Under the pieces are notes generated by a model. It was given only the letters and a program-made list of their open reading frames with translations, was not told where the DNA came from and did not search any database. Below are positions 52,450-64,000 of a stretch of DNA of 64,000 bases, piece by piece (position 1 is the stretch's first letter; every line of letters starts with the position of its first letter). The stretch spans positions 496,001 through 560,000 of the forward strand of contig CAWUHX010000159.1 in the NCBI GenBank assembly GCA_963922205.1, given 5' to 3'. The position numbers and the translations under genes were made by a program. The stretch is from Romanomermis culicivorax. Its lineage: Eukaryota; Nematoda; Enoplea; Mermithida; Mermithidae.

Positions 52450-55350
52450 TTCTTGGGCAGTATTCTGGAGATTATGGGCAGCCCCCATGAGATTAGATTT
52501 TATTTTGTTGGCATTCCAGAAAAAAATACTGCCAACTCACAAAGTCAGCATTCTCCACCAATGCCAGCATTCACAACCATGATGCTAAATATGTGTTATT
52601 GCTCTGTAGGGAATGCTGGCAGCAAAACAGTGTCAAGCAGTGAAGCACTTTAAACTTAGCAAAACTGGACAAAAATGATGCCTTTGAATTCTTGACCACT
52701 TTTGGTTGATATGTAGGCAGCATCCTCAAGGCTGCCTTATCAATTCTACCATTCTCGAGGGTGCCCCATTTGCTACCAGCTTTCCTAACAGGCTTGACAT
52801 TATTTACTGAGCTGCATGCTTTCATCGAAAAACAGATATTTATCAAAACACAAAACAGTCTGTCAAACTTTGGCGTCAAAGAAGGCTGTAGCTTTTGAAT
52901 TCAGTACTGTAGATATTATATTTTTCGACTCCTGATCATGGGAATTTCTTTCCTGATTATTTTCGACTCCTGATCATGGGTAATTCGAATTTCCGCAATT
53001 CCTTTTCTGCCAATCACAATTTTTCAGCTGAAAATCACTGATTTTTTTATTCCTGAAAAATCGGTCGAACTTAGGAGGGAACTCATTTCACCAATGGATT
53101 CTGGGATGTGGATTTGATTTTTTTCTGCTTTTAATAAATCACAGTATCAAAATTAGAATTTTGGGAGTGTCTTTTTCTATTTTTATTAATATGTCTAGTG
53201 AAATCCAGTCAATATAAAAAGCTTGTATCAACATAGATCAACTCACTTATGGTACAATCAAAATGACATTTTGCCACTATGGGCATGTGCAATTTGTTTT
53301 TTGATTTGACCTTCAGCAATCACATCTTCAAATTCATGCTGCACTTTTTTGATGGGCAATGTTAGAGATGTCCTGCAAACTGGGCAAACAGTGACTCAAT
53401 CGAAGTTGGTTATGTTTTTGTACTGTGTACCATATAATCAATCATCTGGTTGTTGAAATTTGGGTTGATGTAGGTGAAGCTGGTTTTGTCAATACAGCCC
53501 TTTTGCTCTGCATATTTTTTCTGCAGAGTTTGATAAAGGTCCTTTCATAAAACATATTTGTACATCTGTGCCCATTACTGTAATTGATAAGCCACATTTG
53601 GTATCTGGTAATTTAATCAATTTGTATTCAATTCAGTCATTAGGTTTAAATTTATGAAAATTTCTCAGTTGGCTCTTGTAAATGACTTGGGGAGGAGCAC
53701 CATTTACATATAACATCATGGCGGAAACAAAATCCAATACGGCTGTTTTTAGCACAATTTTCTCAAAATTTCACCAAAACATTCTCACTTTAGATGAACA
53801 ACAAGTATTGCATGAACCTAAATAGAGCCATCGAAGCTGCCTGCATCCTGGAAAACAAAAAAAATCACTTCCTAACATCCTTTAAATTCAAAAACACATA
53901 TCTGAATGGAGTTGAGTTCCACTTTATCATACAAGATATCCAAAAAACAATGTAAATGAATATTTCAACCAAAATTTAGAATAAAAACAATTTTAAATTT
54001 TCTGAAACCAAAAAAGTGTAAAGGAGCAAGTTTTAAGGAGAGCATAAAAACTGGATAGGAATATTCGGAATTTGTACTCATCAAAAACGTGAAATACTTG
54101 GAGTACATGTTTAATTTCCAATCTGAAACTCACACTTTTTGATTTGACTTATCTCTAAAAAAATATTTCGCATGCTTAGAGCCTTTTTTCACATGTTCAT
54201 GAATTTTTCTTCAATTCGGTTGCCATCAGGATAAATGGTATAAATTCTGAATGGTAAAACTTAGGAACCAAATCCATTCACTCATATAGCCATTGGCTAA
54301 AAAAAATTATCAAACTTTTGCTAAGATTGTGAAAAAACTTGTTAGGTTCACAAAGAGGCCTGTAAAATAGAGGATGTGAAATGTGATAAACAACACTGAC
54401 TATTTCACCTTCAGTAGCTGCTGAAGGTGAAATGGTTATTGACCATTTATTCTTTTCTCATTTTTCCACTTATTAACTATTTTTTCTTATAGTATACTTC
54501 AGCCAGGACAGTATTGAAGAGTGGACAAAAGTGGATGTCAACTGCAATTTTAATGCTAATTTTTAATCATATAAGGAATAAAAGTTGTCATGCTAAATAA
54601 TATTCTTTTTTAATTGAACATTTTTCATCAATGATCAATTTCAAAGGAGAACCATTTTATTGTACTATGCCTTATCCATAGAGCATATATGCATATGTTT
54701 GTAGCATCTATATATTTTTGAATCATATCAGTTCTGTTTATTCAGAAATCCTGTTCAATTCCATCTCACATTATGATTATTAACATTTCAGATTTTGTTC
54801 ATTTAAATCAAAATTTCTTTTTATGTTTTCTACTAGAAATCCTTTGTACATTTTCTATGTTTGAGCATAGAATTTTGGCATATGTTTTGTTCATTTACAT
54901 CTTATCTTTTATTCATTTCAAGGAAATTGTCATTTCTGCAAAATTTTAGTCATTGTTAATACAAGCTTTTTAAATTTTCACAAGAATTGATTTTTCAGGA
55001 AAATATTTCCTATGCAAATTTTCTATGTGTAGCAATATCAGTTTTGACACAGGCTCTATTCATCTCACTAAAGTCTACCTCATTCCAGAGATTTTTTATC
55101 ATTTATAGTGAATTTTTGTCTGTTTAAACACTTCTTCCACTAGGCCAAGAGGCTGGCAGGCAGAACAAGGGGACGATGTCCCACATGGGGTTCATGGAAA
55201 TCTTTTCCTTGGGAACCGTCAATTGGTCCTATGACTTAGGACAAATGGAACAAGAAGTGCGACTGTAAGCAGAAGCCTTATGTCAGTGTTAGAACGGGGT
55301 TGTGATGTTCTAGGTGCCAATTGCAAAGGGCTCGAAGGGGCCAACAGTTG
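52450..55350 (+). repeat. Family A dispersed repeat, copy 3
   Basis: Same orientation and order as 2690-5280. Provides the empty site for the retrocopy at 28.5 kb and lacks the triplicated 20-bp unit of copy 1. About 60 bp near 52930-52980 are duplicated (TTTCGACTCCTGATCATGGG twice). Ends in sequence similar to 5140-5270, then diverges. Confidence 0.85.
53230..53719 (-). pseudogene. Family A minus-strand coding remnant, copy 3
   Basis: Minus-strand start MMLYVNGAPPQVIYKSQLRN with a TGA after KPND; then LPDTKCGLSIT...CRAKGLY; then, after a further stop and non-coding spacer, CPVCRTSLTLPIKKVQHEFE and GQIKKQIAHAHSGKMSF-stop. The C-x-x-C pair and helix are intact in this copy. The last part shows what the 28.5-kb locus encoded before the retrocopy landed in it. 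Confidence 0.5.
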
Positions 55351-57235
55351 ACGATGTTTTTCCTTCCTCAACAAGAAGACAAAGCATACAACAGCAATAG
55401 CCCACAATGCTAAAGGTTTTGATTCACATTTCACATTGTGATATTTGTGTGTTGAATGAAAAGTTCCAGAAGTAGTTAGCCAAAGTGTTTCAACAAGTTT
55501 TTAAATCAACTATTTTCATGCCATGGATTTTTCTGCAAATAATCCAAGACATTGATTTCCTTTTCTGGACAATATGTGAAAAGCTCAATCTAGGAGTATT
55601 TCAAGCTGCTTACAAATCATGTTTTCTTAGAACATTCTGGATTTGAATTTGGAATTGAACCCAAAATTTTTACTCACAGCTGGCTCAGAGTGTTTGGTAT
55701 TGTTTTGTTCATTGTTTTCAGAGATATTTATGATGAATGCTTTTGAGCATGACATTCAATAATTCACCTAGCATAATACACATAGTGGGCACTAAATTAC
55801 TCTCAATTTATATATTAAACAGGGGCAATAAAAGAGAATTATTTTATTATGATGTTTTGCTGATTTGTTCAAATTATCATACATTAGTGTATCACTCTTC
55901 ATTTCATTTAGATTCCAACTGAGATTAGTACACAATATCGATTTGTTGATGAGGTTACACATTTCAACTAATGGAATGTTGCATAGAAAGCACAGCTTTG
56001 TTGAGATGTCCCATCATATGACTCCCAACAGTCTCATGACCAAATAAGTATATCCAAATTTAATGTAGTTATTTTGTATCTTGGTCAATCCATTGAAGCT
56101 TCAAATTTTCAACTAAAACAATTTGAGCTGCAAAGCCAAACACAAATGATAAGACATGGCATCCATAATAGCCAATAGTATGTGTACTACTGGGCTTTGT
56201 CACATTTATAAAGGGCAATAGCAACTTCTATATGGAACCTGCTTTGTTTTCTCTAATGTATTCTCCAAGGCACACTTAAGTATTGGCTATCCAATTTTGA
56301 ATGATCAATAAACTTTTGAGTCTTTTGGATCTTTGACCAACATTCAACCAAGGTTTTCTTGAATGATGATGCTCGGGTACAAAAGGTGATTCATTCTCAA
56401 AGTCTTTAGCGTTTGTATTTATTAAGACCATTTTCGATCTAAACATTGGCTGGTTAAATTCTTCCTAAGCTTTTTATCTCAACTAACTAATAAAATTTTC
56501 GATTTTCAGAATGTTCTACTGCTTCTTTGAAAATATATGAATTTTCAGCTCACATTTTCACTTATACTTGTTTCATAAATATAAAACACAGAAAATTAAG
56601 ATCAATTGATTGTGCTCCTCTATAACTGGTGTGAACCACATCATTATATGCTGAGCTCTAAACTGAAAAGTTGCTGTTTGGTCACTCAACAAAGTAACAC
56701 TTGATTAATGAGCTGATTTTGAACTTGAGCAGAGAACCAGAGTATGAAAAATATATGCCTGAATGATTTACAGCTTAATTTTGATTAACAACAAAAGATT
56801 TTGGAAAAAACTGTTTCGAAATTTCAACATGATTTAGGCTAGCATTGTTCTGTAAAGAACTGATCAGTTTTTTGATTTTGCAGTTATGCATTTTTATTCT
56901 TTACTTTTTGAAAATACCAGTGATTTGCATATTCATATGACTCAAAAATTAGGTTAAAAAAGTCTTGGTTGCATTAAATTTTCATTCATCTCAACATATT
57001 TCTCCCTGAATACTTCATCAAATTCAAGAATTTACACTTAATTTTCATCATAAAATCTTCTTCTTTTTAATCATCATATTCTCCTTGATCAACTCCGCAA
57101 TCTCATGAAGTAAATAGGCTGGTAAAAACAAGTGAAAATGACTAGCAAAAGTAGAAAAAGTGGCTAAACACAATTACTTTTCTTTTTTTATCTTGAACAG
57201 TGAATCTCATATTGGAATGTCTCAAGTGCTGTAAC
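55350..57235. other. Largely gene-free stretch
   Basis: No supported exon or internal repeat. Confidence 0.4.
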
Positions 57236-57238
57236 AAT

Positions 57239-57442
57239 TTATTCTGTATAGAGATCTTGACACTTGGTAGCAATGTCTACCAGATGGAAAAACAGATTTT
57301 GACCTTCAGTTGAAAGAAAAACATTAAATGTCAGGACTGACAGTTCAGCTGATCCTTGCAGTTGAGAAAAACTTCTTGCAGTTGAACGATTCTCGCCATC
57401 GAGAAAAAAAAAGAATTTCTGAAGGGGAATGCTCAAAGTTAC
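57239..57442 (-). CDS. Candidate terminal exon, unknown gene
   Basis: After the acceptor AAACTTTCAG the frame starts in phase 0 at 57442 and runs 67 codons to TAA at 57239: VTLSIPLQKFFFFLDGENRS, TARSFSQLQGSAELSVLTFN, VFLSTEGQNLFFHLVDIATK, CQDLYTE. The amino-acid make-up is protein-like and the acceptor is good. Upstream exons were not fixed, although a short open piece (DDNPGRH) precedes the acceptor. No family recognised. Confidence 0.5.
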   Translation of the reverse strand, partial: VTLSIPLQKFFFFLDGENRSTARSFSQLQGSAELSVLTFNVFLSTEGQNLFFHLVDIATKCQDLYTE

Positions 57443-57890
57443 CTGAAAGTTTATCAATATGGCGTCCTGGATTATCATCAGAGTTATGAGAGTAGCTGCA
57501 CTTAGGAAGGGGTTTTGAACAGTTGGTTCATAATAACACTACAGTATGCCCCACAGTATGGAATTGATTCAATTATGTGATATTTTATTCCCTGTTATTT
57601 TTATCTAGATCAAAAAAATTTTTTCTCATAAAAAACTTTTCCTAAAATATCTCTTGTACATCAGAACCCTTCTCTGAGACCTAAGCCTTTAGGGATTTCA
57701 ATTAAGCTCCCTGTTCTATTCTGGTAACCATGGAGAAGAAGAGATATAAATGAGCATTTAGTTATTTTGTGTTATTTTTAGTCTTCATTTTGGTGTACTA
57801 TAGTGAGCTGTAAATTATATCATTGAGGTTAGTTTGGATAAATTTGAATTGCCATAATTTTGAATACCCATTACTATATTTATTTTTTAG

Positions 57891-58044
57891 GCCCATAATT
57901 CTGAAGCAGCCAATCAACACACAGAAACTGCTGCAAGAAATCTTGGAATTACTAGGGAGACAGATTAGTTGCTTCGATGCAAGTGTATGCCTCTGGGGTG
58001 CACATCATCCTTGGAAGAAAAACAAAATCACTGGAAGATTTTAA
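57891..58044 (+). CDS. Candidate terminal exon, unknown gene
   Basis: After the acceptor TATTTTTTAG the frame PIILKQPINTQKLLQEILEL, LGRQISCFDASVCLWGAHHP, WKKNKITGRF ends in TAA at 58044. A second frame is open for 26 codons only. The leucine-rich, helical start and the W-rich part look like real protein. No 5' exons were identified upstream, where AT-rich sequence offers many weak donors. Function unknown. Confidence 0.4.
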
Positions 58045-58672
58045 GTTCTGTTTTATGAGAAGACAACTAATAAAGTAATTTGTGCTATACTTAGGATTTT
58101 TTGATCAAGGTTTATAGATGAATTTTCTAGCTTCTCTTTTGTATCCCTATATGGGGCCTGAGCATAATATTGCGACCCTCACCAAGTGTCAGCTTTGGCA
58201 TTTACCGATAGTGAGAAAAAACAAGCTGTATGATCTGAAACATCCGACACATAGGAATGATCTTTGGTGAACAGCACAATACTCTGAAATGTTGTAGAAG
58301 TGTTCTGACAAATAGGAAAATATTTCTGAGCATTAGTTTTTGATAATCTGATGGAAAGTATGAATAAACAGGTAGTTTTAAAATAGAGCCTTTGCATAAC
58401 TTTTTTTGAAGTTTCAGATTTGAATTAAAGTCCGCCTTTGCGCTCATCTCAGATATGATTGTTTGTTTATAAATTGTTATAATGGTCATCACTCACTAAT
58501 TGTCTGGTATTTTATGGAAACTTTAATCAAATTTGGTAGAATGTAATTGTCAATGTGAGGAGAGCAGTTTTGGATCATAATATTATCCCAATGGTAAAAG
58601 AATAAATATACAAATGCAAAAAAGAAAAGAAACCAAAGGCTGAAAAAGTGGCAAGAAAGTTTATTCTATCTT

Positions 58673-60256
58673 TTAGTCACTGCATTTTTCGGGGTTGTAG
58701 CTGGGTGTACTTTCTTTGGGGTCATCCCATTTGAGGTTGGATTCATCCAGGGCAACATTGCTAAGAGAGCATGAAAGAAATAAACATGAAGGAAAACAAA
58801 GATAAACTAATGCAATACAAAAGAATAAAAAAATGCCCCAAAAATAAGAAATTGCCAAAAAAAACGATTATCGAAATAAATAGTGTGAACAAAAAGAAAA
58901 CTTCCATAGTCAGACCTGCATCTGAAGTACTCTAGTGTAACTCATGTTTCTGATATTTTCAAAACTGCTAATTGCATGCAAAGACTAAAATTGTCAGTAG
59001 TCTTTGCTTCAAGTTTCTTATCAATTGTCAGCCTTTCATGCTCATCAAATTTTATGTTTTAACTGGGCTGAAAAACAAGGTGTATCAAAAAATTTTCCAG
59101 AAAATTGTGCCTCACTATGACCACTGTCCCACAAAAGCTGTGAAAACATACCTAAACTAAAACCTAAATAATACACTCCGAAAACAAAAGAAAAAAGGAA
59201 TACACACAAATGTTCACTATGATAACAGGAGAAAACAAAGGAGCAGAAATTTTTTTTGCTTTTCTGCAGTGTAAAGAAATGTGTAAGGAAGTGGAAACAA
59301 GGAACAGAAAAATGAAAATAATATTTTGGAAGATTGAAGGAATTTAACAGAGTGGAAGATGAATGAGTAGAAGTGAATAAAAAAACAAGAAGAAAAGTAA
59401 AAAGGGAAAAAAATGGAGATTGAGAAGAGAAAAAAGAATATGAGTACCTGAAAAGAGAAATAACAACTGAAATATGATTTTGAGGTAAAAACTACAGGAA
59501 ATGGTGGATAAAGTCAAATGGAAAAGAAATGTATGGAAACAAAAATTGAGAAACAAACAGAAAAAACACAATAGGAAAACAAAACCAAAAAGCAATGAGA
59601 CATAGAATTGCATGATCCAGAATGATAATGGAAAAGAGGAAACTAACAGAAAGAAGAATGAAATAGAAACACTGAAAAAATTATATAGAGAAAAAAAGGA
59701 AAGGGATCAACAAAATGATTTTTTACTGTAAATGGTGTCTTTCTTATGTAAGCTTACCATACTTGTCACACACAGCTAAGTTTGCCAGATGGCACAGTCA
59801 ACGACCTGCTACACAATTAGTTTTTAGACTTACAGCAGGAAAGGATGCTTCATTGGCCAGGTCCATGCAATGATTTTTTCACTTTCCCCAATTTATTGTA
59901 AGTGCCCACTGCCAAAATTTTTCAGCACAGTTTTTGTGACACTTTTTAGTGCAATTCTCTGTGGACTTTTTGTTGGTGTCATTGTCTAGGAAAAGACAGA
60001 AAGTAAAAAATGTATTGAAATTATATAAAGTATAAATCTATAGAGAGCTGTCAATTTCGGGTCATTGGCATAATTTACAAGCTCTTCTTTGGTTCTCTGA
60101 TGTATTTTCTCCTCTGTTGAAGACAATGACCTTCCAAAGGGGGCAGCTGTAATTGGCCCAAATTTCTTGTCCACTGGCCCAAGGGAAATTGTCATGAATA
60201 ATGTGATGATGAATCCTCTTTTGCTGGCTGTCATAGTTATCTACATTTTTGTCCAT
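58673..60256 (-). CDS. Three-exon host-type gene, Cys- and Trp-rich product of about 122 residues
   Basis: Exons 60256-60079 (178 nt), 59985-59883 (103 nt) and 58760-58673 (88 nt, TAA). Phases 1 and 2 match across both junctions and the total of 369 nt is a multiple of three. Intron 1 is 93 bp (GTAAAT...TTTCCTAG); intron 2 is about 1.1 kb (GTGAAA...CTCTTAG) and may hide another exon. Product: FPWASGQEIWANYSCPLWKV, NTSENQRRAY, STENCTKKCHKNCAEKFWQW, LKWDDPKESTPSYNPEKCSD. Cysteines and sequons (NYS, NTS, NDT, NCT) suggest a secreted or luminal protein, but no signal peptide is seen with this start. Exon 1 is also open in another frame. No family recognised. Confidence 0.45.
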
Positions 60257-60259
60257 TTA

Positions 60260-63200
60260 ACTAAGAGTTTTAACGGACCTTTTTAACATTATGGTAAAAT
60301 AAAAATAGAAAAATCTGAGAAAATATAGATGATGAACTGGATAAAAAAGCAGGATTGATAGAAAAAATGAAAACTATATATAGAAAATCCTAACAAAAAT
60401 CTTGACAGTTATAGTGCATGCAAATTATTATAATCCAAATGATTCCTTATAGTAATATAACATTGTGCGGGGGCATACCATGGATCCATAAGTACAGAAA
60501 ATAATCAGTCCTCCATCTATTAAAAATGCATGGTCACTAATGGTTTCTCATTTTTAGCTCATAACACATTTGTGTGGTCATTTTGATGGTTGTATTACTT
60601 ATTTTTACTCACTAGTGACATTTTTGGCTGACTGATAGCAAATGTGGCCATGGTAGCAGATGTATACTAATTAACAAATGTGCTACCCAATCAACCACAT
60701 GGCATGGACAATCACGTGGTGCAGTCCATCACATGGCATGATAAGCCACTCTGCATCAAGTATTATTCCCCAACATTTGAAAAAACTGATAGCTCACATG
60801 TCTACCAGAGGATGGAATGTGTTTGGGGTCAGCAATAATTCTACCTGACACATGTGCTGCCCAACTGCAAAACAAAAAAACAAATGCCCAGCTGCAAAAA
60901 ATAAAAACTCCACCTGGCCTGTGTTTAGCCTCTTTCCACTCAAGTATTTCATTGCATGGAACAAATACAGAAAAAAACCAATTGACTCATCAGAAATTCC
61001 CTAGTCATACAGAATATCAGCTTTTTTTCAATCTAGGATCAGTTGAAAATCAGAATTCTAGAGGAACACAAGCAACTCAGATGCAAGCCTATGAAAATCA
61101 CAAAAAAAGTCGATGAAGGAGGGTATGCATTCCACTCAACCACTGTATATCATCATTTACTGAACTTTAAAAAACTGGTAATAAAATCTATATCCTGTAT
61201 TCAGCATAATCAATAATAATTTTTGTATCAAATAGGATCCACTCAGTAATTTAGAGAGGCAAGAAAGGAAATCATTAATATCCTTCTACATTTCACAATT
61301 ATCCAGGGACATTATCCACAAATGCAGAAATGATGACTAGAGAAATGCTAACAGTTTTGGATTACTCTTTTTTTGCTTGTTTGGTTATTCTTTGCATTTA
61401 AGAATGATTCTTAGAGCATGCTGTAAACTAGGTAAAGTTAGTCAGAATCATGCATTGGGGTATCATACTATATTCTGCCTTTTATAAAATGCTTGATATG
61501 AAAAATGACACAACTATCTAATGACTGCTTTTGCTGTAGCATTTTTACTGCAAAAATTTTTGAGTGTGGGTTGTTATGTCCATAGATCCACAGCACAGAA
61601 AATCTGCTGGGGGTCAGCCAATACAGGTGGTGGAATAGAATTTTTTTTATTCTTGATAACCAAAAGCTTTTCAACATCCAGGCAGTATATTCTGAAACCC
61701 TTATTAATCAGATATGTGAAATTATTTGCTTACAAAACAGTTTTCAGAGTTTTAATGTTAATTCCTCAGGAAGTTTTGATGTTAGTTCCTTAAGAGATAT
61801 GCAAAAATATCACTTTCTCCTGCTGTCATTTTTGGGTTGTCATTCAGAAAGCCCTGAATAGTGATTTTGAGGCCAAGTGTTATATGGGAAATACCATGTC
61901 TACTGGAAAACCAAAAACACAGGAACATTGTTAGGCAGGCCTTTGTATTTTCTTAATGGATGCACATTGTTAGGCCACTTAAATCCTTTCCAGGGAAAAA
62001 ATTTGCATGATACATAAAAGTTTGCATGATACACAAACATCTTGGGCACAAATTTCAAATATTATAGGAGTACTGGAAATTAGTCAGTTAATGCATTAAT
62101 TTTTTACTTAAATAGATTTCCAGAAGACTTGAAGATGTAAAAGTCAGTTAAGTAGCAAATGTGAAACCAAAAAAGCAATGCTGTTAGACTAGGAATAAGG
62201 ACATCTACCATAAATGGAGGGCTCACATTCCAATAAGGCAGTGGTTGCTTGCTTCTTCTTTACATTCTTTTAGATTTAGACCTTGTAAATTTATTCTTTG
62301 TATCAGGGCATAAGCAAGCCATGTGCCCTGGTATTCTGAACTGGGAGCATTGTGATGCCTTACACACTCATATAAGCAGATGAAAAGAAACACAACATAC
62401 TCATCAATAATTGCATTTCTCAGCTGTCTTATCTAATTATCTATCTTATCTAATGCAGTTTCCATAAAATGGCAAAATGAGAATCAAAATTTTTCTTCAA
62501 GAAAAATAAATTTTTTTGTTGGAAAACTTTTTTTCCAGCAGATATTCTTTTCTGCTCCAAAATTTATTTTTTTGCTACCAAACATAAACTTTCTCAGATA
62601 ATTTTTCCTCACAAACAAATTATTCACTTGGAGAAAAATGATGTTTCCTTTATTTCACCAGTCAGTGCAGATGCAAACATGCATGAGCATAAGTGCTATT
62701 ATTGTGATTAGTTGCCAGCCTCATATATTTGTCTGTCCTGGCTGATGCAATTCCAGAAGAGCTGCAAATTAATTTTGATCTCAATTATTTCTCTCTTATC
62801 TGGGATTATTCCTTATATTTCATACATGAATTTTATGTGATTTATTTATTTTATTTCTGCAACTATTTGTTTTCCTGTTATTTCTATGATGGTTTTGCAC
62901 AAAGGATTGCACAGACTATATTCATTAATTTCACTCATCTCTACTTTTTGCAGCATTGCTAAATTTAGGTTAGTTTCTGATATGCTTTGGGCAAATCAAT
63001 TAATCAATGAGAAATGGAGGAAAGATCAATAAATTGACAATCCATACTGTGATGTGGACAACAGTGATAAGCATTAAAAGACATTTGAAGATGGCAATAG
63101 TATTGGCATTGGCAGCAATTTTAGCAGATGATTGGACAATGGATTGGACGATGTGACAAATGGCAGTCAGATTCCAATGCTGGCTCATGTCTTCCATCAT

Positions 63201-63835
63201 CGTCAGGATTTAAACTTGGGTTTGTGAGTTCTATAAAATATTCCTCACATTTTGGAATGAAAAATGTGAACATATATAGGTAAGATTTTGTGAAAGATCA
63301 TTTACTATTTACTTTAAAAGTCACTTTTTTGGAAACTATCATGTTAATATAAATATAGTTATACTTATAGTTTAGTTTTTTGTAGTTCTAGTTTTCTTTT
63401 TTGTGCTCTAACAAATGTTTTCACTCAAGTCTTTAGTGTGACTACAACCTTTTTGTGGGCCATAATGAGTTTGATTTTGATTCCTACAGACATAAAATAA
63501 ATGAAGATTCCAATTTGCCAAAGCATTAATGTTCTACTTTATTAATGTTTTATAGGTTCTACCTTGTTTAGGTGATTATATCAGGTAGACATGCATGGCA
63601 AAAAAATTCGATGGGAATGTTCCTTGGACTTTTCATTGAGTGGCATGCTGGGTTGGTGAGCAGAAAAAATGAAAAAGAATCCTGGAAGCTTGTTTTTCAA
63701 ACAAAATATGCATAAAAATCTGTTGAATGTTGGTGGTGTACTGTAGATAACTCAAAATTCAAATATTCAGGCATTTTTTCATATGCACGCAACACATGCA
63801 TTAATTCGCCCAGAGTAATCTTTTTTTCTAATTCA
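60260..63835. other. Largely gene-free stretch
   Basis: A minus-strand frame at 63000-63200 (MMEDMSQHWNLTAICHIVQS start) is weakly coding-like but partly repetitive. At 61770-61790 CCTCAGGAAGTTTTGATGTTAG-type phrases duplicate locally. No supported gene. Confidence 0.4.
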
Positions 63836-63838
63836 CAG

Positions 63839-63990
63839 ACCATGAAGAATGTCAGCAAGAGTTGTCTAATGATTTAAATCTATCATCTGAAAGTTCAAGG
63901 TCCTCATCTCAATCAGAGTTAAAGTCATACATGAACAATAAAGTGACCAAACAGGCTAATATTTTCAAGAAAGTGCTTTTGAAAAAATAG
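63839..63990 (+). CDS. Candidate terminal exon, Ser-rich
   Basis: After the acceptor TTCTAATTCACAG the frame DHEECQQELSNDLNLSSESS, RSSSQSELKSYMNNKVTKQA, NIFKKVLLKK ends in TAG at 63990. The first two bases complete a codon from an exon not found upstream. A serine-rich acidic stretch followed by a basic helical end is typical of intrinsically disordered C-termini. Clear departure from the AT-driven background supports it as coding. Family unknown. Confidence 0.55.
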
Positions 63991-64000
63991 GATATCAGCA

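Noticed and set aside
59344-59613. Phe/Leu-rich minus-strand ORF resembling a membrane protein
   Set aside because: Translation of an A/G-rich low-complexity tract (GAAAA-type).

Overview
This is a window of a repeat-rich, AT-rich animal nuclear genome, and a nematode is the best guess. Evidence: (1) exon candidates have phase-consistent introns, often only 52-93 bp, with GTAAG-type donors and TTTTCAG/TTTTAG acceptors; (2) about 16 units of (GCCTAA)n, the C-strand of the nematode telomere repeat TTAGGC, lie at 42960-43056; (3) a transposon integrase resembles the C. elegans F54H12.3 family. None of these is exclusive to nematodes, so the phylum is an inference. No rRNA, no convincing tRNA, no CRISPR and no prokaryotic operon is seen.

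Layout. 1-8.8 kb holds old dispersed repeats: an element with 85-bp tandem units at 1.9-2.2 kb, copy 1 of a roughly 3-kb repeat (Family A) at 2.7-5.6 kb, a 43-bp near-perfect hairpin at 6.84-6.94 kb, and a gene fragment whose paralogue lies at 30 kb. 8.84-10.33 kb is a CpG-rich, LTR-like insertion packed with hairpins. 10.9-13.1 kb has small exon-like pieces. 15.2-16.0 kb is a protein-kinase pseudogene whose sister is at 34.0-34.5 kb. 16.6-19.3 kb is a decayed Ty3/Gypsy-type element (zinc-binding region, integrase, purine tract, LTR-like block). 19.6-27 kb is mostly gene-free and includes a direct duplication (23.97-24.78 and 25.94-26.68 kb). 27.4-29.4 kb is an inverted Family A copy split by a young 716-bp polyadenylated retrocopy of an unknown ORF. 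30-33.9 kb and 37.3-40.6 kb hold degenerate multi-exon genes of unknown function.

42.2-46.9 kb is the most distinctive region, a compact virus-like island. It holds an F54H12.3/Polinton-like integrase, two small minus-strand ORFs, and a WEVA-motif protein that is broken. A TATAAATA motif lies a nearly constant 40-42 nt before three of the start codons. The island also holds a divergently transcribed, five-exon predicted membrane glycoprotein and two small ORFs overlapping as TGATG. A telomere-repeat island flanked by inverted minisatellite arrays cuts through the integrase end.

46.2-48.9 kb is minisatellite and rearranged repeat. 50.8-51.6 kb is a broken SGNH/GDSL hydrolase. 52.4-55.4 kb is Family A copy 3. 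57.2-60.3 kb and 63.8-64.0 kb contain host-type exons of unrecognised genes.

Exon structures were built by hand from splice consensus and phase and are hypotheses. Most coding signals outside 43.3-46.9 kb carry stops or frameshifts and look like decayed genes.
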